Shown: in pieces, positions 21,893-34,300 of the stretch
How positions within the stretch are numbered: position 1 is the stretch's first letter
How the letters are laid out: each line of letters starts with the position of its first letter
Origin: Pegea sp. RAD2-039
Lineage: Eukaryota; Chordata; Thaliacea; Salpida; Salpidae
Length of the DNA: 64,000 nucleotides
Direction of reading: 5' to 3'
Assembly (NCBI GenBank): GCA_034620365.1
Contig: JAQGEQ010000344.1
Span: forward strand, 248,001-312,000
Notes under the pieces: generated by a model
Databases searched by the model: none
Seen by the model: only the letters and a program-made list of their open reading frames with translations
Told to the model about the DNA's origin: nothing
Made by a program: the position numbers and the translations under genes

Positions 21893-23320
21893 ATGATGAA
21901 TCTTCAAGTTTTATCTAGTGTAGTTTTTATTAGTGTTGAAACTTTACTTTATTCTGGATCTTTTTATGGGTGGTCTTCTCTTCAACCAGTACTTGTCAAT
22001 GAAGGCTACTTCTCTGATGGTTGCCATGCCAACAAGACAACTGAAGTCTGTGACTCTCAAATAGAACAATTAAATTTCCTTTTTACAATTATATCTTCTA
22101 TTGGTCCAATTTTTTCAATCATTGCTGGGCTAATTTTAGATCGTTTTGGTTGTTGGGTTGCTAGGTCACTAATTATGTTGATATTAGCAACAGGTTCACT
22201 TACTACTGCAAGTTCTACTCCACAAACGTCATGGATTCTTTTCTTGTCATTTGCATTATGTAATGTTGGTGGCCTGAGTTTACTCACTGTTAATTTAAGT
22301 ATTGGAAATTTGTTACCAAGACATCGTTCACTGATTGTGACGTTGGTTAGCGGCGCTTTTGATTCTTCATCACTCATTTACTTGCTTATTAGTGAAATTT
22401 ATAAGACAGGAGTTGATTTCGGTTTAATGATGTACATTTATAGTTCTGGTGTTCTTTTATGTTTTCTACAAACTTTTTTCATAACTCCTAAAAGGACTGC
22501 ACCTCATGTACTGCCTGACAATTATGTATATGGTTACAAGGAGCTTTCTTGCTACAAGAAAACAGATGAAGAAATACAATCAACTTCTTCATTCGATGAG
22601 TTTAAAGATGAAGATGATGAGAACCCTGATAACAAGCCCTTGCGTTACTACATGTGTCAGTTGTTCACCTACACTGGTATCATTCATTACTGTTTCAGTA
22701 ATTTCGTTGTGACGTTTTTTATGGGAACTTTTAACAGCTGGATTATAACTAAAGTAAGTGAAGATAATGTTGAGACATACACAACAGTGTTTGGAGCAAC
22801 TCAAGGGCTAGGAATACTCTTTTCACCTTTATGTGGGCTTTTTGTGGACCATTTACGAAAGATTTTTGCTAAAACACTTGGTTCAAACACAGCTGATCTC
22901 AAAGCAATAACTTATCTTCTTTTCATTCAAGATTTTGTAATTATTATCAAGTTAAGTTTATGTTTAGTTTCAAACTCCCAGCTACAATTTATAACTATGG
23001 CATTACAATTGATTAATCGAGCATTATGCTACTCATCAGTAAGCGCATTTGCAAATATTGTTTACCCCAGCAAACACTTTGGTTTCATATATGGAATGAC
23101 TGAGGCTATTGGAGGTATAACACTTATCTTGCAGTATCCAGTAGTTTTGTTGGTGTCACGTAGTTTGAATGGCAATTTTGATGCTGTTAATGGAGTGTTA
23201 TTGGGCTTGGGCTGTGTTGCTTTAACTCATCCTTGCTACTTGATGTATTTGATTAGAAAGAAAACAAACAAAAGGAACAAAGTTGTCAGTACAATTGTAA
23301 CAACGAGCAGTCGTTTGTAA
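21893..23320 (+). CDS. SLC43A3-like major facilitator transporter (copy B)
   Basis: Single-exon 475-codon gene encoding the same protein as 11686-13113. Family hallmarks are FYGWSSLQPVL, LDRFGCWVAR, SIGNLLPRHRS and GAFDSSS, with about 12 membrane segments. I found no nucleotide difference in the coding region, whereas the 3' spacer beyond it differs by about 1%. That contrast suggests gene conversion or strong constraint. The gene lies upstream of NHERF exon 1B on the same strand. NHERF proteins tether membrane transporters elsewhere, but this protein ends in TTSSRL, whose S-S-R-L end is only loosely PDZ-ligand-like, so a link is speculative. Confidence 0.9.
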   Translation: MMNLQVLSSVVFISVETLLYSGSFYGWSSLQPVLVNEGYFSDGCHANKTTEVCDSQIEQLNFLFTIISSIGPIFSIIAGLILDRFGCWVARSLIMLILATGSLTTASSTPQTSWILFLSFALCNVGGLSLLTVNLSIGNLLPRHRSLIVTLVSGAFDSSSLIYLLISEIYKTGVDFGLMMYIYSSGVLLCFLQTFFITPKRTAPHVLPDNYVYGYKELSCYKKTDEEIQSTSSFDEFKDEDDENPDNKPLRYYMCQLFTYTGIIHYCFSNFVVTFFMGTFNSWIITKVSEDNVETYTTVFGATQGLGILFSPLCGLFVDHLRKIFAKTLGSNTADLKAITYLLFIQDFVIIIKLSLCLVSNSQLQFITMALQLINRALCYSSVSAFANIVYPSKHFGFIYGMTEAIGGITLILQYPVVLLVSRSLNGNFDAVNGVLLGLGCVALTHPCYLMYLIRKKTNKRNKVVSTIVTTSSRL

Positions 23321-26075
23321 AAAAATGTTTTTCAACTTTTTACAGCAACTAAAAATTTTAGTTTTTATGAAGAGCTTTTTACCGATATTCAAATTTTCTA
23401 TTCTACTTTTTGACAGAAATCTATTTTGATTTACAACATTGTCAATGACTTTAATTCTTATTTTTTAATAACTAAACCTGTTTTAATCCTTTGATTTTTG
23501 AAACTTGAATTTATTACTTCTTGAAATTTAACGAAATTAGAATATCTTTTCATGAAAGTAAACTAGTAATAAGCCACTAGCCAATTTTACTGATTGATTG
23601 TAAGCAATATATCTGAAATTTATTAAGATTTTCCTTTCTAGTATCAATGTTAATATTTATTAAAATTAAATTCAAACTCTTTGTGTAATAATTATTACTT
23701 CACAAGTTTTAATGAAAAACTATTTGAAGTTAAATTTAGATGAATTTTCATCTGAAACTGATTCAAATCTTCTTTTAATCTTCAATCGAGTCTTAAAACT
23801 TCTTCTAATTTGTAGCCATCATGATTTATGTCTTTCTTTAAGTAGCAAGATGGGAGATGTTCGCTGATTTGCTGGTTGAATCTACATCACAAATACTCAA
23901 AGACATTAGATTCTAATTGATTCAATTCATCTGCTTAGCTTTAAGATCTTCAATTTTTAATGATTCCAGTTTATTAGAGAAGACATCATTGATAATTGGA
24001 TCATTTAGTGAAAATGATCTTACATTTGATGTAATCTTCACACTTGATCTTTTACTATAAAAATATCATTTTCATAAAACTGTCCAAATTAAACCTTCTT
24101 CTTTCGATGATCAAGTCAGATGTTTCTTTGTAGTTTTGTTAATTACTTTTATTCGTAAACTACTGGCTAAGTCGAAATAAGAAGCAAATAAACAGATTTG
24201 TTTGAAATGTTTTTATTAGTTGAGTAATTTCTACTTGATTGCTTCTCAACGTAACAGTATTCTCCTAGTGTCTAGTTTACAACAAATATTTGTGGCACAA
24301 AACCAACAATAGACCAATTTAACCCTATCTACTTTCCGCTATTCAATCATTCACCATTTTAAAGCAGTTTCTCTAAAAACTTGACAACAATTTATAAATT
24401 TTCATGAATTTTATGTAAAGTCTTAACACCAAACTAATAATTTTAATCATTCATTATTAATTAGTTGTTCTCATTATCAGGGCTTCAACCTCTATTTTTT
24501 ATGAACTTTTCAATTTTAATCTTTGTATTTTGTAACAATAAACGCATGAGAAGAAAAACTATAATCAAATTCTAAAAACTTAAATATATTTCAATAAATG
24601 CAGTTACCTAGATGTTTTAGATAATAAAAAATTAAAATTTCACGATTATAGTTATCCTATAGATAAACTTTTGTTGTATACTTCAGATAATCTCCAAAAA
24701 TCTATTGATAAGATTGTGAAACATCTTATCAGCTTATAAAGCTAACATCTTATTAAATTTGTTGCTTCTTCTTTAAAGCAATTAAAGGTTAGTTGGGTCA
24801 ATTTAGTAGCTTGACATACGAAAACTTGTTGGCACAAAGCATTAAGTCATGAACACCAAATAAAAAAAACTTGACTTTAAAGAAATTTTGGTTATTACAA
24901 GTCTATTTATATAAAAAATTCTTAATAATCTTTAATTTCTTTTGCTTATTTTTGAAAAATATAGATAGCTTTTGTAAAACTACTTTAAAACTTTTTACAA
25001 ATGAAGTCATACTCATAGAAATTTGATATTATATAATACATTCCTTTTAGAAAGTAAAACTTATCAAAATAAAAGTTTAAAGTTTGATTCAGCTGAGAGA
25101 AAATGTTTTGTACTTTGTTCAGTTTCTACGAATTGTTTTTAAGTTGAATATTTTATTCTTTCTCTTAGAAATTTATTTACTTTTAAAATTATTTGATTTC
25201 TGTTTTCATCTAAAATTTTTATTCATTTACTTAAAATCATGTTTTGCTGAATAGAGATTTTAGAGGTCGTTTGAGTGATTTAAATTGCTTAAATATTAGT
25301 TATGCTTTGACAAATGTTTTTAAATTTTCATCAATTAAAATCTAGAATTTAATAAAGAGACAGGCTTGTAATCAAATGCTAACATGGTATCTTTTCTTAT
25401 TAACATACTTAACTTTTAAATCAGAGTTAATATAAACTTCAATTGCAGTAAATTTATTTTCTGTTTTGAAATGTTTTTGAAAAACAAAAAGCCATTTTAG
25501 AACTTGTAACCATTTAAGTGCTTGTTAGAAGTAGATACTAAGTTACGATTAGATAACAAAGTTATAAGCTTGAATTTTTAGGTCATATTTTGTTTATTTA
25601 TATTATTTTATATCAGTTTACACAATTTTTTATTTTTTGTTTAATTTAAAAATATCTCTTTGATTAAATCTTAAATTGAAATAAATAAATTATTTTTTAT
25701 AAATATATTTTTTTTTAATTTAGTAACAAATTTATGACTTTTAGTAATTTTGAAAAATTGTTGTAACTAATTTTGTAAATATTTAGTGCAAGTATGCCAG
25801 GTTAACAATTGTTTGTAAACTTTCTGTTTTCAAACTTCGTGGTTGTTTCGAAATATTAATAATTTGAATGTTTAAGAATTTCAAAATACAATTTTTACAT
25901 CATTTTTGAAGATTTTTTTATATATTTTAAGTATCATTTAAGCTACAATAATTTTATGTATTTTGATTAATGTGATCAGAAATTGATCTGATAAATAACT
26001 TAATTGTCAATCAAATAATAAATCAACTTTCTTCACATTTTTTAGTAACTTTTCAATTTCTGAATCTGCTTTGAA
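23321..26075. other. Spacer between SLC43A3-like gene and NHERF exon 1B
   Basis: AT-rich, no gene recognised. Paralogous to 13114-15879. The final part should contain the NHERF promoter; a TTTTTTAG acceptor-like sequence lies about 30 bp before the start codon. Confidence 0.5.
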
Positions 26076-28660
26076 ATGGAGATAAAACCAAGAGTTTGTC
26101 ACTTGAAAAGAACAGAAAGTGGTTATGGCTTTCATTTATATGGAGCCAAGCACTCTTCAGGACATATCATCAAGAAAGTAGAAGAATCAGGTGTAGCAGC
26201 ACTTGCTGGTATGAAAGCTGGTGATAAAATTATTGCTGTAAATGGTGACAATGTTGAAGAACTAACTCATATGGATGTGAGTCACTAATACTTTGTTTAT
26301 TTAACACGAAAGTTTGTTATTTTAATTCTATTCTCATAAACCAGTGACTCTGATTCATTAGAAACTGATTGGTTAGCACCCTGACTTGTAAGAATTTTCC
26401 TACCAACAACATTAAGTCAACAAAATTATTTTACAATCAAGTACTTCTGTTAGATGGTGCTGAGACCCTTCTAAAACAAAACAAAATTTCAAAATCTCTA
26501 TTTTTAGTGATATAAGATACTAGCAATAGAAAATATTAAGCAACAATTATATAAATTAGTCAATTTAGCTCCTTGACTTGTAAAAACTCCTCGACCACCA
26601 ACATCAAGTCAATAATAACTTGTCTTACAAACAAATCTTGTGTTTGGTTGTTGAAGGTGCTGAAGACTCACTTGCTTCTAGCACCTTGACTTGTAAAACC
26701 TCCTAGACCAACAACACCAGGTCAATAATAACTTGTCTTACAAACAAATCTTGTGGTTGGTCGTTGAAGGTGCTGAAGACTCGCTTGCTTCTAGCACCTT
26801 GACTTGTAAAACCTCCTAGACCAACAACACCAGGTCAATAATAACTTGTCTTACAAACAAATCTTGTGCTTGGTGGTTGAAGATGCTGAAGACTCACTTG
26901 CTTCTAGCACCTTGACTTGTAAAAACTCCTCGACTAACAACATCAAGTCAATAATAACTTGTCTTACAAACAAATCTTATGTTTGGTTGTTGAAGGTGCT
27001 GATGACTTACTTGCTTCTAGCACCTTGACTTGTAAAAACTCCTTAACCAACAACATCAAGTCAATAATAACTTGTCTTACAAACAAATCTTGTGCTTGGT
27101 TGTTGAAGGTGCTGAAGACTCACTTGCTTCTAGCACCTTGACTTGTAAAAACTCCTCGACCACCAACACCAAGTCAATAATAACTTGTCTTACAAACAAA
27201 TCTTGTGTTTGGTCGTTGAAGGTGCTGAAGACTCACTTGCTTCTAGCACCTTGACTTGTAAAAACTCCTCGACCAACAACACCAAGTCAATAATAACTTG
27301 TCTTACAAACAAATCTTGTGATTAGTTGTTGAAGGTGCTGAAGACTCGCTTGCTTCTAGCACCTTAACTTGTAAAAACTCCTCGACCACCAACACCAAGT
27401 CAATAATAACTTGTCTTACAAACAAATCTTGTGCTTGGTTGTTGAAGGTGCTGAAGACTCACTTGCTTCTAGCACCTTGACTTGTAAAAACTCCTCGACC
27501 ACCAACACCAAGTCAATAATAACTTGTCTTACAAACAAATCTTGTGTTTGGTCGTTGAAGGTGCTGAAGACTCACTTGCTTCTAGCACCTTGACTTGTAA
27601 AAACTCCTCGACCAACAACTCCAAGTCAATAATAACTTGTCTTACAAACAAATCTTGTGATTAGTTGTTGAAGGTGCTGAAGACTCGCTTGCTTCTAACA
27701 CCTTGACTCGCTCGCTTTTAATAGTTTCTAAATCATTTTTTTAATCTTAGGTTGTCGCAAAGATTAAAGAAAACAAAAATGAAACAAAGTTACTCTTGAT
27801 TGATGAGGACGGCGACAAATATTGTAAAGAGCACAACATCCTCATTACAGAAGATCTACTCAAAGATCACAGCGTTGATGACGTCAGTACTTCTCTCAAC
27901 CTTCATCAGTTCACTCCTATCTCGCAGACATCATCAAAAGTCACTGATGACGTCACAGACAGCGAGAAGCTTCGTCCAAAGTTGTGTAAGTTGGTTAAAG
28001 GCGAAGGAGGATACGGATTTAATTTGCACAGTGAAAAAGGATCTTCATCTAAATCTGTGTCTTTTGTCGAAGCTGGAGGAGTTGCTGATCGTGCTGGGGT
28101 TAAAGTTCACGATCGTCTCATCCAGGCTAGTTGAGTTATTGTGACGTCATCATCAAAGACGTCACGTGGTATTGATGAAGTCACATATGATTGTCATGTT
28201 GTTATAACCACTGATGATGACGTCATTTGTAAATGATGACGTCACGTGTGTTTCAGGTGAACGGGTTGAATGTTGAATCAGAGAATCATAGCCGCGTCGT
28301 TCGAAGAATCGTCGAATCTGGCGATTCAGTTGAATTGTTGTTTGTCGATAAAGAAGCTGACGCGTATTATGCTGCTTGTGACGTCACTCCCACCGTTGAT
28401 CACGTCACTGGTGACGTGCCTGACAAGAAAGGTGATGACGTCATCATCACACTTTCGTCACTGAAACGCGATTGGTTGCAGCTAAAAGCGTTCCACCGCC
28501 ACCACCGGAAGTAGGTGAAAGTAGCGATGTGATGACGCAATTCAGTGAAGAGATGTTCGCGATGAATCTCGACTCTTTAAAGGCGAAAGTTCAAAGTAAA
28601 CGGAAGCAAGCGCCCTCTGCTGGTTGGGGAGATCGAAAAGCAATCTTCAACAACTTCTAA
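26076..28660 (+). CDS. NHERF-type scaffold: two PDZ domains and ERM-binding tail
   Basis: Homologue of the NHERF1/NHERF2 adaptors, which tether membrane transporters and receptors to ezrin/radixin/moesin at the apical cortex. Exons are 26076-26276, 27751-28125, 28257-28431 and 28482-28660, summing to 309 codons plus stop. PDZ1 has the loop GYGFHLYG and spans exons 1-2. PDZ2 in exons 2-3 has GYGFNLHS and DRLIQ joined to VNGLNVESENH. A short linker with PPPPPE follows. The end, MNLDSLKAKVQSK then GWGDRKAIFNNF, matches the ERM-binding helix whose last residues are W-x-x-K/R-x-x-L/I-F. Intron 1 contains 113-bp satellite array 3. Intron 2 uses a GC donor (CAG|GCTAGT) with a normal CAG acceptor; no GT alternative keeps frame. 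Intron 3 is 50 bp and begins GTGATGACGTCAT. A duplicated first exon lies at 15880. Confidence 0.93.
26562..27705 (+). repeat. 113-bp satellite array 3, in NHERF intron 1 (about 10 units)
   Basis: Tandem 113-bp units in the same orientation as the other arrays. Neighbouring pairs are alike (units at 27072 and 27411 are near-identical), hinting at local multi-unit duplication. A diverged lone unit precedes it at about 26366-26470. The array ends within 50 bp of the acceptor of NHERF exon 2. Confidence 0.96.
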
Positions 28661-28900
28661 TCTTCTTCAATTATCTTTTTATGTAAATAGCTTTCGGGAA
28701 ATTCCCCAAACTGTGATTTGATTTGTCGGAATCTGTTTTCTTCATATTAGGTGCTCCCTCTTTTTCGCAACTTGTGATTGGCTATTGAATGCAATCTTAT
28801 TTTCATTTTTTCAATTGTAAGTAAAAAGCTCGTAGAATTGAATTGCTGAATGAATGATGAAAGTTTGATTTGTTGTCACGTGATAAGATCAGGATCATTA

Positions 28901-28906
28901 AATAAA
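28901..28906 (+). terminator. Candidate poly(A) signal of the NHERF gene
   Basis: AATAAA about 240 bp after the NHERF stop codon, immediately before the GATGAG minisatellite. The role is inferred from position only. Confidence 0.5.
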
Positions 28907-28907
28907 G

Positions 28908-29455
28908 ATCAAGATGAGATGAAGATGAGGATGAGATGAATATGAGGATGAGATGAAGATCAGGATGAGATAAGGATCAAGATGAGATGAAGATCAGGAT
29001 GAGATGAGATGAAGATGAGGATGAGATAAAGATCAGGATGAGATGAAGATCAGAATGAGATGAAGATGAGATGAAGATCAGGATGAGATGAAGATCAGGA
29101 TGAGATGAAGATCAGGATGAGATGAAGATCAGGATGAGATGAGATGAATATGAGGATGAGATGAAGATCAGGATGAGATGAAGATCAGAATGAGATGAGA
29201 TGAAGATGAGATGAAGATCAGAATGAGATGAAGATCAGGATGAGATGAAGATGAGATGAAGATCAGGATGAGATAAGGATCAGGATGAGATGAGATGAAT
29301 ATGAGGATGAGATGAAGATCAGGATGAGATGAAGATCAGGATGAGATGAAGATCAGGATGGGATGAAGATCAAGATGAGATGAAGATCAAGATGAGATGA
29401 AGATCAGGATGAGATGAGGATCAGGATGAGATGAGGATCAAGATGAGACGAAGAT
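28908..29455 (+). repeat. 17-bp purine-rich minisatellite
   Basis: About 30 imperfect units based on GATGAGATGAAGATCAG, with shorter units GATGAGATGA interspersed. The plus strand is almost entirely purine plus T in register, with no C except in GATCA. The same GATGAGGATCAG core builds the arrays at 8799, 19027 and 34030. Confidence 0.92.
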
Positions 29456-31365
29456 CACAAGATTGTAAAAGTTTGAAAAAATGACTTGAAATTTTGATTC
29501 ATAGAATTATCTCATATTTTCTTGTAATTGATAATTGCTGACAAAGTAAACAAAGATAAATCATCATTACTTAGTCACGTGACTTCCATCATTTAGATGA
29601 TAATAAAAACGTTTTTTTTTGAAAATTCACTAAAAAGTAAGAAATCGAATTTATTTCAATTTTCACTCAAATTTATGACAAACAAACGCAAAAGTTTACT
29701 GCAAAACAAACACAATTGTCTAGTTGTAGATTGTTTGGATTTATCGTTATTAGATATTTATTAACTTTTCAAAATTTAAACCAAGGAGAAGTTTTTTGAA
29801 GGGAATAGTTTGAGTGATAAAAAATTGACGAGTTACATTGTTTGATCAATTTATAAAACCAATGAAGCGTGCAATTGTGTTGATTTTATGAACAAATAAG
29901 CTTTCAGTAATGTTATTTCTTTTATTAAATCAGTTTATGTAAATAATTTGTCACTAAACTGTCATTTAAGGTTGTTCAAGTGCTTGAAAAGTGAACAAAA
30001 CTCTTGACAAGTTTTAAACTGTTGTTGATAACTATTTGGAAATTTGTGACCAGCTGTTGTTTGCAATTTGAAAATATTGAGACAATTTATTTCGACAGTA
30101 TAAAAAGAAACCGTTACAAACCCATAAACAGTTTAATTGAAAATGATTAATTGATTATTCTAATTATCATCTATTTAAAACTGATGATTCACTTCTTAAA
30201 TTACAAAATCTATTTTTATTTATTAATTAAAATGTTTAAAATTTCCTAACTTAAAATAACTTTGCTTCAAATAAGTTTTTATTTATTAATTACGTTTAAA
30301 TAAACTTTTTAAGTGAAGTTATTGCCTAAACCACTTTAGAGTGAATTGATATTACAGAAGTAAAACTAAATGTTGGTGATTCAGATACAATATCATCACT
30401 ATTATCCTCATCAGTGGAAACTTTTCAGATCTTCTCTTATAAGAAACACAAAATTGCTGAAGTTATTCGGATGGTCAAGTCACGTGATCTTTTCGTTTCA
30501 ATATTAGCTTGAAGAATAATGTTGTTTTATGAAAGAAGTTTTCTAGAGCAGATTTCCCGCTCTTTCATACTAAGAAGATATTTATAAAAAGTTGTTAGAA
30601 GATTATCTTCATTTGAAATTTTAAAGATTAATTTAAGATTCGTTGTATTTAATCTGATTTCAAGATTTTATCTAAATTTACTTCTTTTTGATATTTCGAA
30701 AATTTATGAGAAATTTGATGTTTGTAAAAGTACAGACTGAAGTCAGTTGACAAAAAACTAGTGTTTGTAAGAACTGCTCATTTGAATATAGTAGAATTCA
30801 CAGAAGAAAAAGTCGTCTGAAAATTTGAATTTACAAAATAGGTTCTAATTCAATCAAAAACTTTTAGGTGGAATTTTCATTCTTTATATTTACAAGCTAA
30901 AGAGATATTAGTGAAAATATCCTACAAGTTAATCTCATACAAAAAATTACTTTTCAAAAAGTTTTAACGATTTTTAATTTCATTTCCAACAATTTGATTT
31001 TGTTTGTTCTATTAAAAATAATTTTGATTATATACTGAACTAAATACTATTTTGTAAATATCAAATTATAAACTAGTATCAATTATAAGCAGAGAATTGT
31101 AAATAAATGTTATAAAATTTGTAATAAAAAAACCTAAAATGGTTTTCAATGATTTTTAGCTCTCTAGTGCCGTTTAAAACCAGCTGATAAACATTAAATC
31201 ATTCTAAAGTTTAGAATCTAAACATAAGGGCAGATAAGGATTTCGTAGCAACAGTTTCCAAGAATACTAATTGAAGTGTTTATTAATTCTTCTATTTTAG
31301 AAACGTATTTTTTAATTCTTATTATAAAATTGTATGTTTATGATAGAGGTAGGCATACAATTACT
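29456..31365. other. AT-rich intergenic region before the calpain gene
   Basis: No coding sequence recognised. A TTTCCCGC motif (E2F-like) lies at about 30555. The last 150 bp should include the CAPN15 promoter or 5' untranslated sequence. Confidence 0.5.
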
Positions 31366-34300
31366 ATGTGGAAATGTAAGCATTGCACTTTTGATAATTC
31401 TGATTCTTTTAAAAGTTGTGAAATTTGTTTAAAACCAAAAGTTTTTCAACCACCAAAACTACAAATTGAAGAAAAAACTGAAACAAGTAATTAATAATAT
31501 ACAGAAATTGCAAATTAACCATTGAATTTGGTTTTTAGATGGATTAGTTTTTAATGAAGACCATTTTTCACATGTAGATGTAATTGGTTAGTTGGTTAAT
31601 TGTTTATATAAGTTGGTAATCATTTCATTTTATGTATTCTTAGATTTACCTGAATCTTCTATATTAAAAGAAGATCTGCAAACAAAAAGGTTTTTTTAAA
31701 TGTTATAAGAATTTAATTTTAAGTTAGATTGTGTTTAAGATGCATTTACTTGTTTTATTCAAATAAATTGTTTAAAGTTTATTAATTTTTGATTCTTTTA
31801 TTATTTGAAATTAAGATTAAAATTTAAATAAAAATTTGTTTAAAGCAATGGGGAAAAACTTTTAGAACTTTCAGATACAAAAGGTAAAACGATTTTAAAT
31901 AAATATTTTCACTTTGTTTATACTTTATAACCTACTATAAATATTATAATTTTTATTTATTTATTTATCAATACTGTTTTAAGCATTAAGAAATTACAAA
32001 AATTTATGCAGAAAATTTGTTGATAAGTTTTTAAATGATTTCTTCATCTAACTTTTCAGATTTATCTTTAACACCTGCCGATATTTCTTGCAACAAATCT
32101 AATATAGAGGTTAGAGAAAGTCTTCTTCTTTTATAATCTGATTAATTTATTTATTGCATCAGTTTCAATGTTAATTTCATTATTTTTATACTAATTAAAT
32201 TGTTCTTGTATACTCATTTATTTGTTTGTTTGAAATTATATTTTTTTTTTTTTTTTGTTTATTTATTTTCAGTAATTTGATTTATTGAAAGTTTATTTGA
32301 AACCAATTAGACAAGTTCATTTTGAAACAAATTTTCTATTAATTGTAATTTAACTAAATATTTAATTGGATAATTATTATGCTTTTAATGAAATTAAAAC
32401 TTTGGTTTATTAACCACCAAGTTTGGTTTCTTGAAATTACAACAATCTAAATATCAAAGAAACTGATTTTCAGACAAATATGAATTCTGAAGATTCTTCT
32501 TTCAAACCTTCTCGGAAATCTCTTGGAGATCTTGGTGAAAATCGACTTCAGCAAATAATCTGGCTTCGACCTGATCAAGTTTGTTGCCATCTTATTTGAC
32601 CTCTAGTAACCTTTATGTCATGTGACAGATGAGAGAAGGCAGTGAACCGTGGCAAATGATTCGCGATGATTTTCAACCATCTGACGTCACACAAGGAAAC
32701 CTTGGTACTTGTTGGTGAGTCACTGATATCATCACCATCATACATACGTCACCACAAATGACGTCACAGGCTAGTATCTGTGCTGTCAATCATCTCTCAG
32801 CAGAAGAAGTTGCTTGAAAGAGTAGTTGGGAAGAGTGGAGAGGGGCGGGGTGGTCGGAAGGGTTTTTATCGTCTTCATTTCTTCATCAACGGCAAATGGA
32901 CGATGGTTCATGTTGACCAGTTCTTCCCGTGTCACGTGGACCGACGGCAATTGATGTTTTCGAAAGCGCAGCGTTGTCAACTATTTGTACCCTTGATCGA
33001 AAAGGGACTAGCTAAAATCTTTGGAAGTTACGAAGCGCTCGAAGCCGGTTTCGCGATAGAAGCTCTTTCAATACTCACAGGAATGCCTTGTCAGTCGTTC
33101 AAGTTGTCACCAGGTGAGTGATGACGTCACATGACAACTAGTTGTGAGTGATGACGTCACAGATACTGATGTCGATGGAGTCGCAACGCGTTTAGAAAGC
33201 GCGCATCACGCAGGCTACTTACTAGCGACCTCTTGTGGTGACGGTGAAAGCGTCGGACTTCGACCACGTCACGCGTATAGTGTTCACGATGTACAACTTG
33301 TTACTACTTGTCATGGAAACCGCGAGTGGCTTTTGTTGCTACGAAACCCGTGGGGAGTTTGCAGCTGGTCCGGTGACTGGTCGTCGTGTTCAGTGAAGTG
33401 GAACGATAATCCTGAATTGAAAGAATGTCTCTTGCGCACCATCAAGCGATCAGATCTCTTCTGGATAAACTTTGATGACCTCAAAAAGTTTGTGTTGTCG
33501 AGGTGTTGCCAGGCAACGTGATGACGTCATCATGTTACAGATATTTCAATCGAGTTCATATTTGTAAAGTTGATGATTGGAAGACATCACATATTGATCG
33601 GATGTTTCTGCAAAGCGCGATGAGTAATGACGTCATAGCTCCTGCATCAGCTCTTTTAGTACTCAGTGAAAGTTGTGAGATTGAATTTAGTCTCTTCCAG
33701 AACATTCACCGGTCAGAAGACTCTTTTAATCATCCTGAAAAGAAACTTGAAGAAATTTTGTTGCAGAAAATCCAATGAAATTGGTGATAGTGGTTTAGTG
33801 GTTTTCAAACTTCATAAAATCAACAATTTCTATAAAATTCACAAAACTGTTGCTGCTTCGAAACGTCACGTGAGTTGATGACGTGATTGATGACGTACGA
33901 TGACGTTTGTGATTGACAGGTTTCAAGATATTCCAATTGTAGTTGTGTATTAGATGCAGGATATTATCTTATCATCGGTCTGAGTTTCAATCATTGGTGC
34001 AGAAAAAAATCGAAAGGTAACTTTTCTCACATCTTCCTGATCCTCATCTCTCTGATCCTCATCTCCCTGATCCTCATCTCTCTTATCCTCATCTCTCTGA
34101 TCCTCATCTCCTGATCCTCATCTCTCTGATCCTCATCTCTCTGATCCTCATCTCTCTGATCCTCATCTCTCTGATCCTCATCTCTCTGATCCTCATCTCT
34201 CTGATCCTCATCTCTCTGATCCTCATCTCTCTGATCCTCATCTCCCTGATCCTCATCTCTCTGATCCTCATCTCTCTGATCCTCATCTCCCTGATCCTCA

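Larger units (their letters stand above)
16902..26561 (+). repeat. Tandem segmental duplication, copy B
   Basis: Second copy of the 9.5-kb unit (see 6842-16365), with the zinc-finger gene, LINE fragment, SLC43A3-like gene and NHERF exon 1 in the same order and strands. It differs by minisatellite length, an 11-bp deletion near 23784 and scattered substitutions. Confidence 0.97.
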
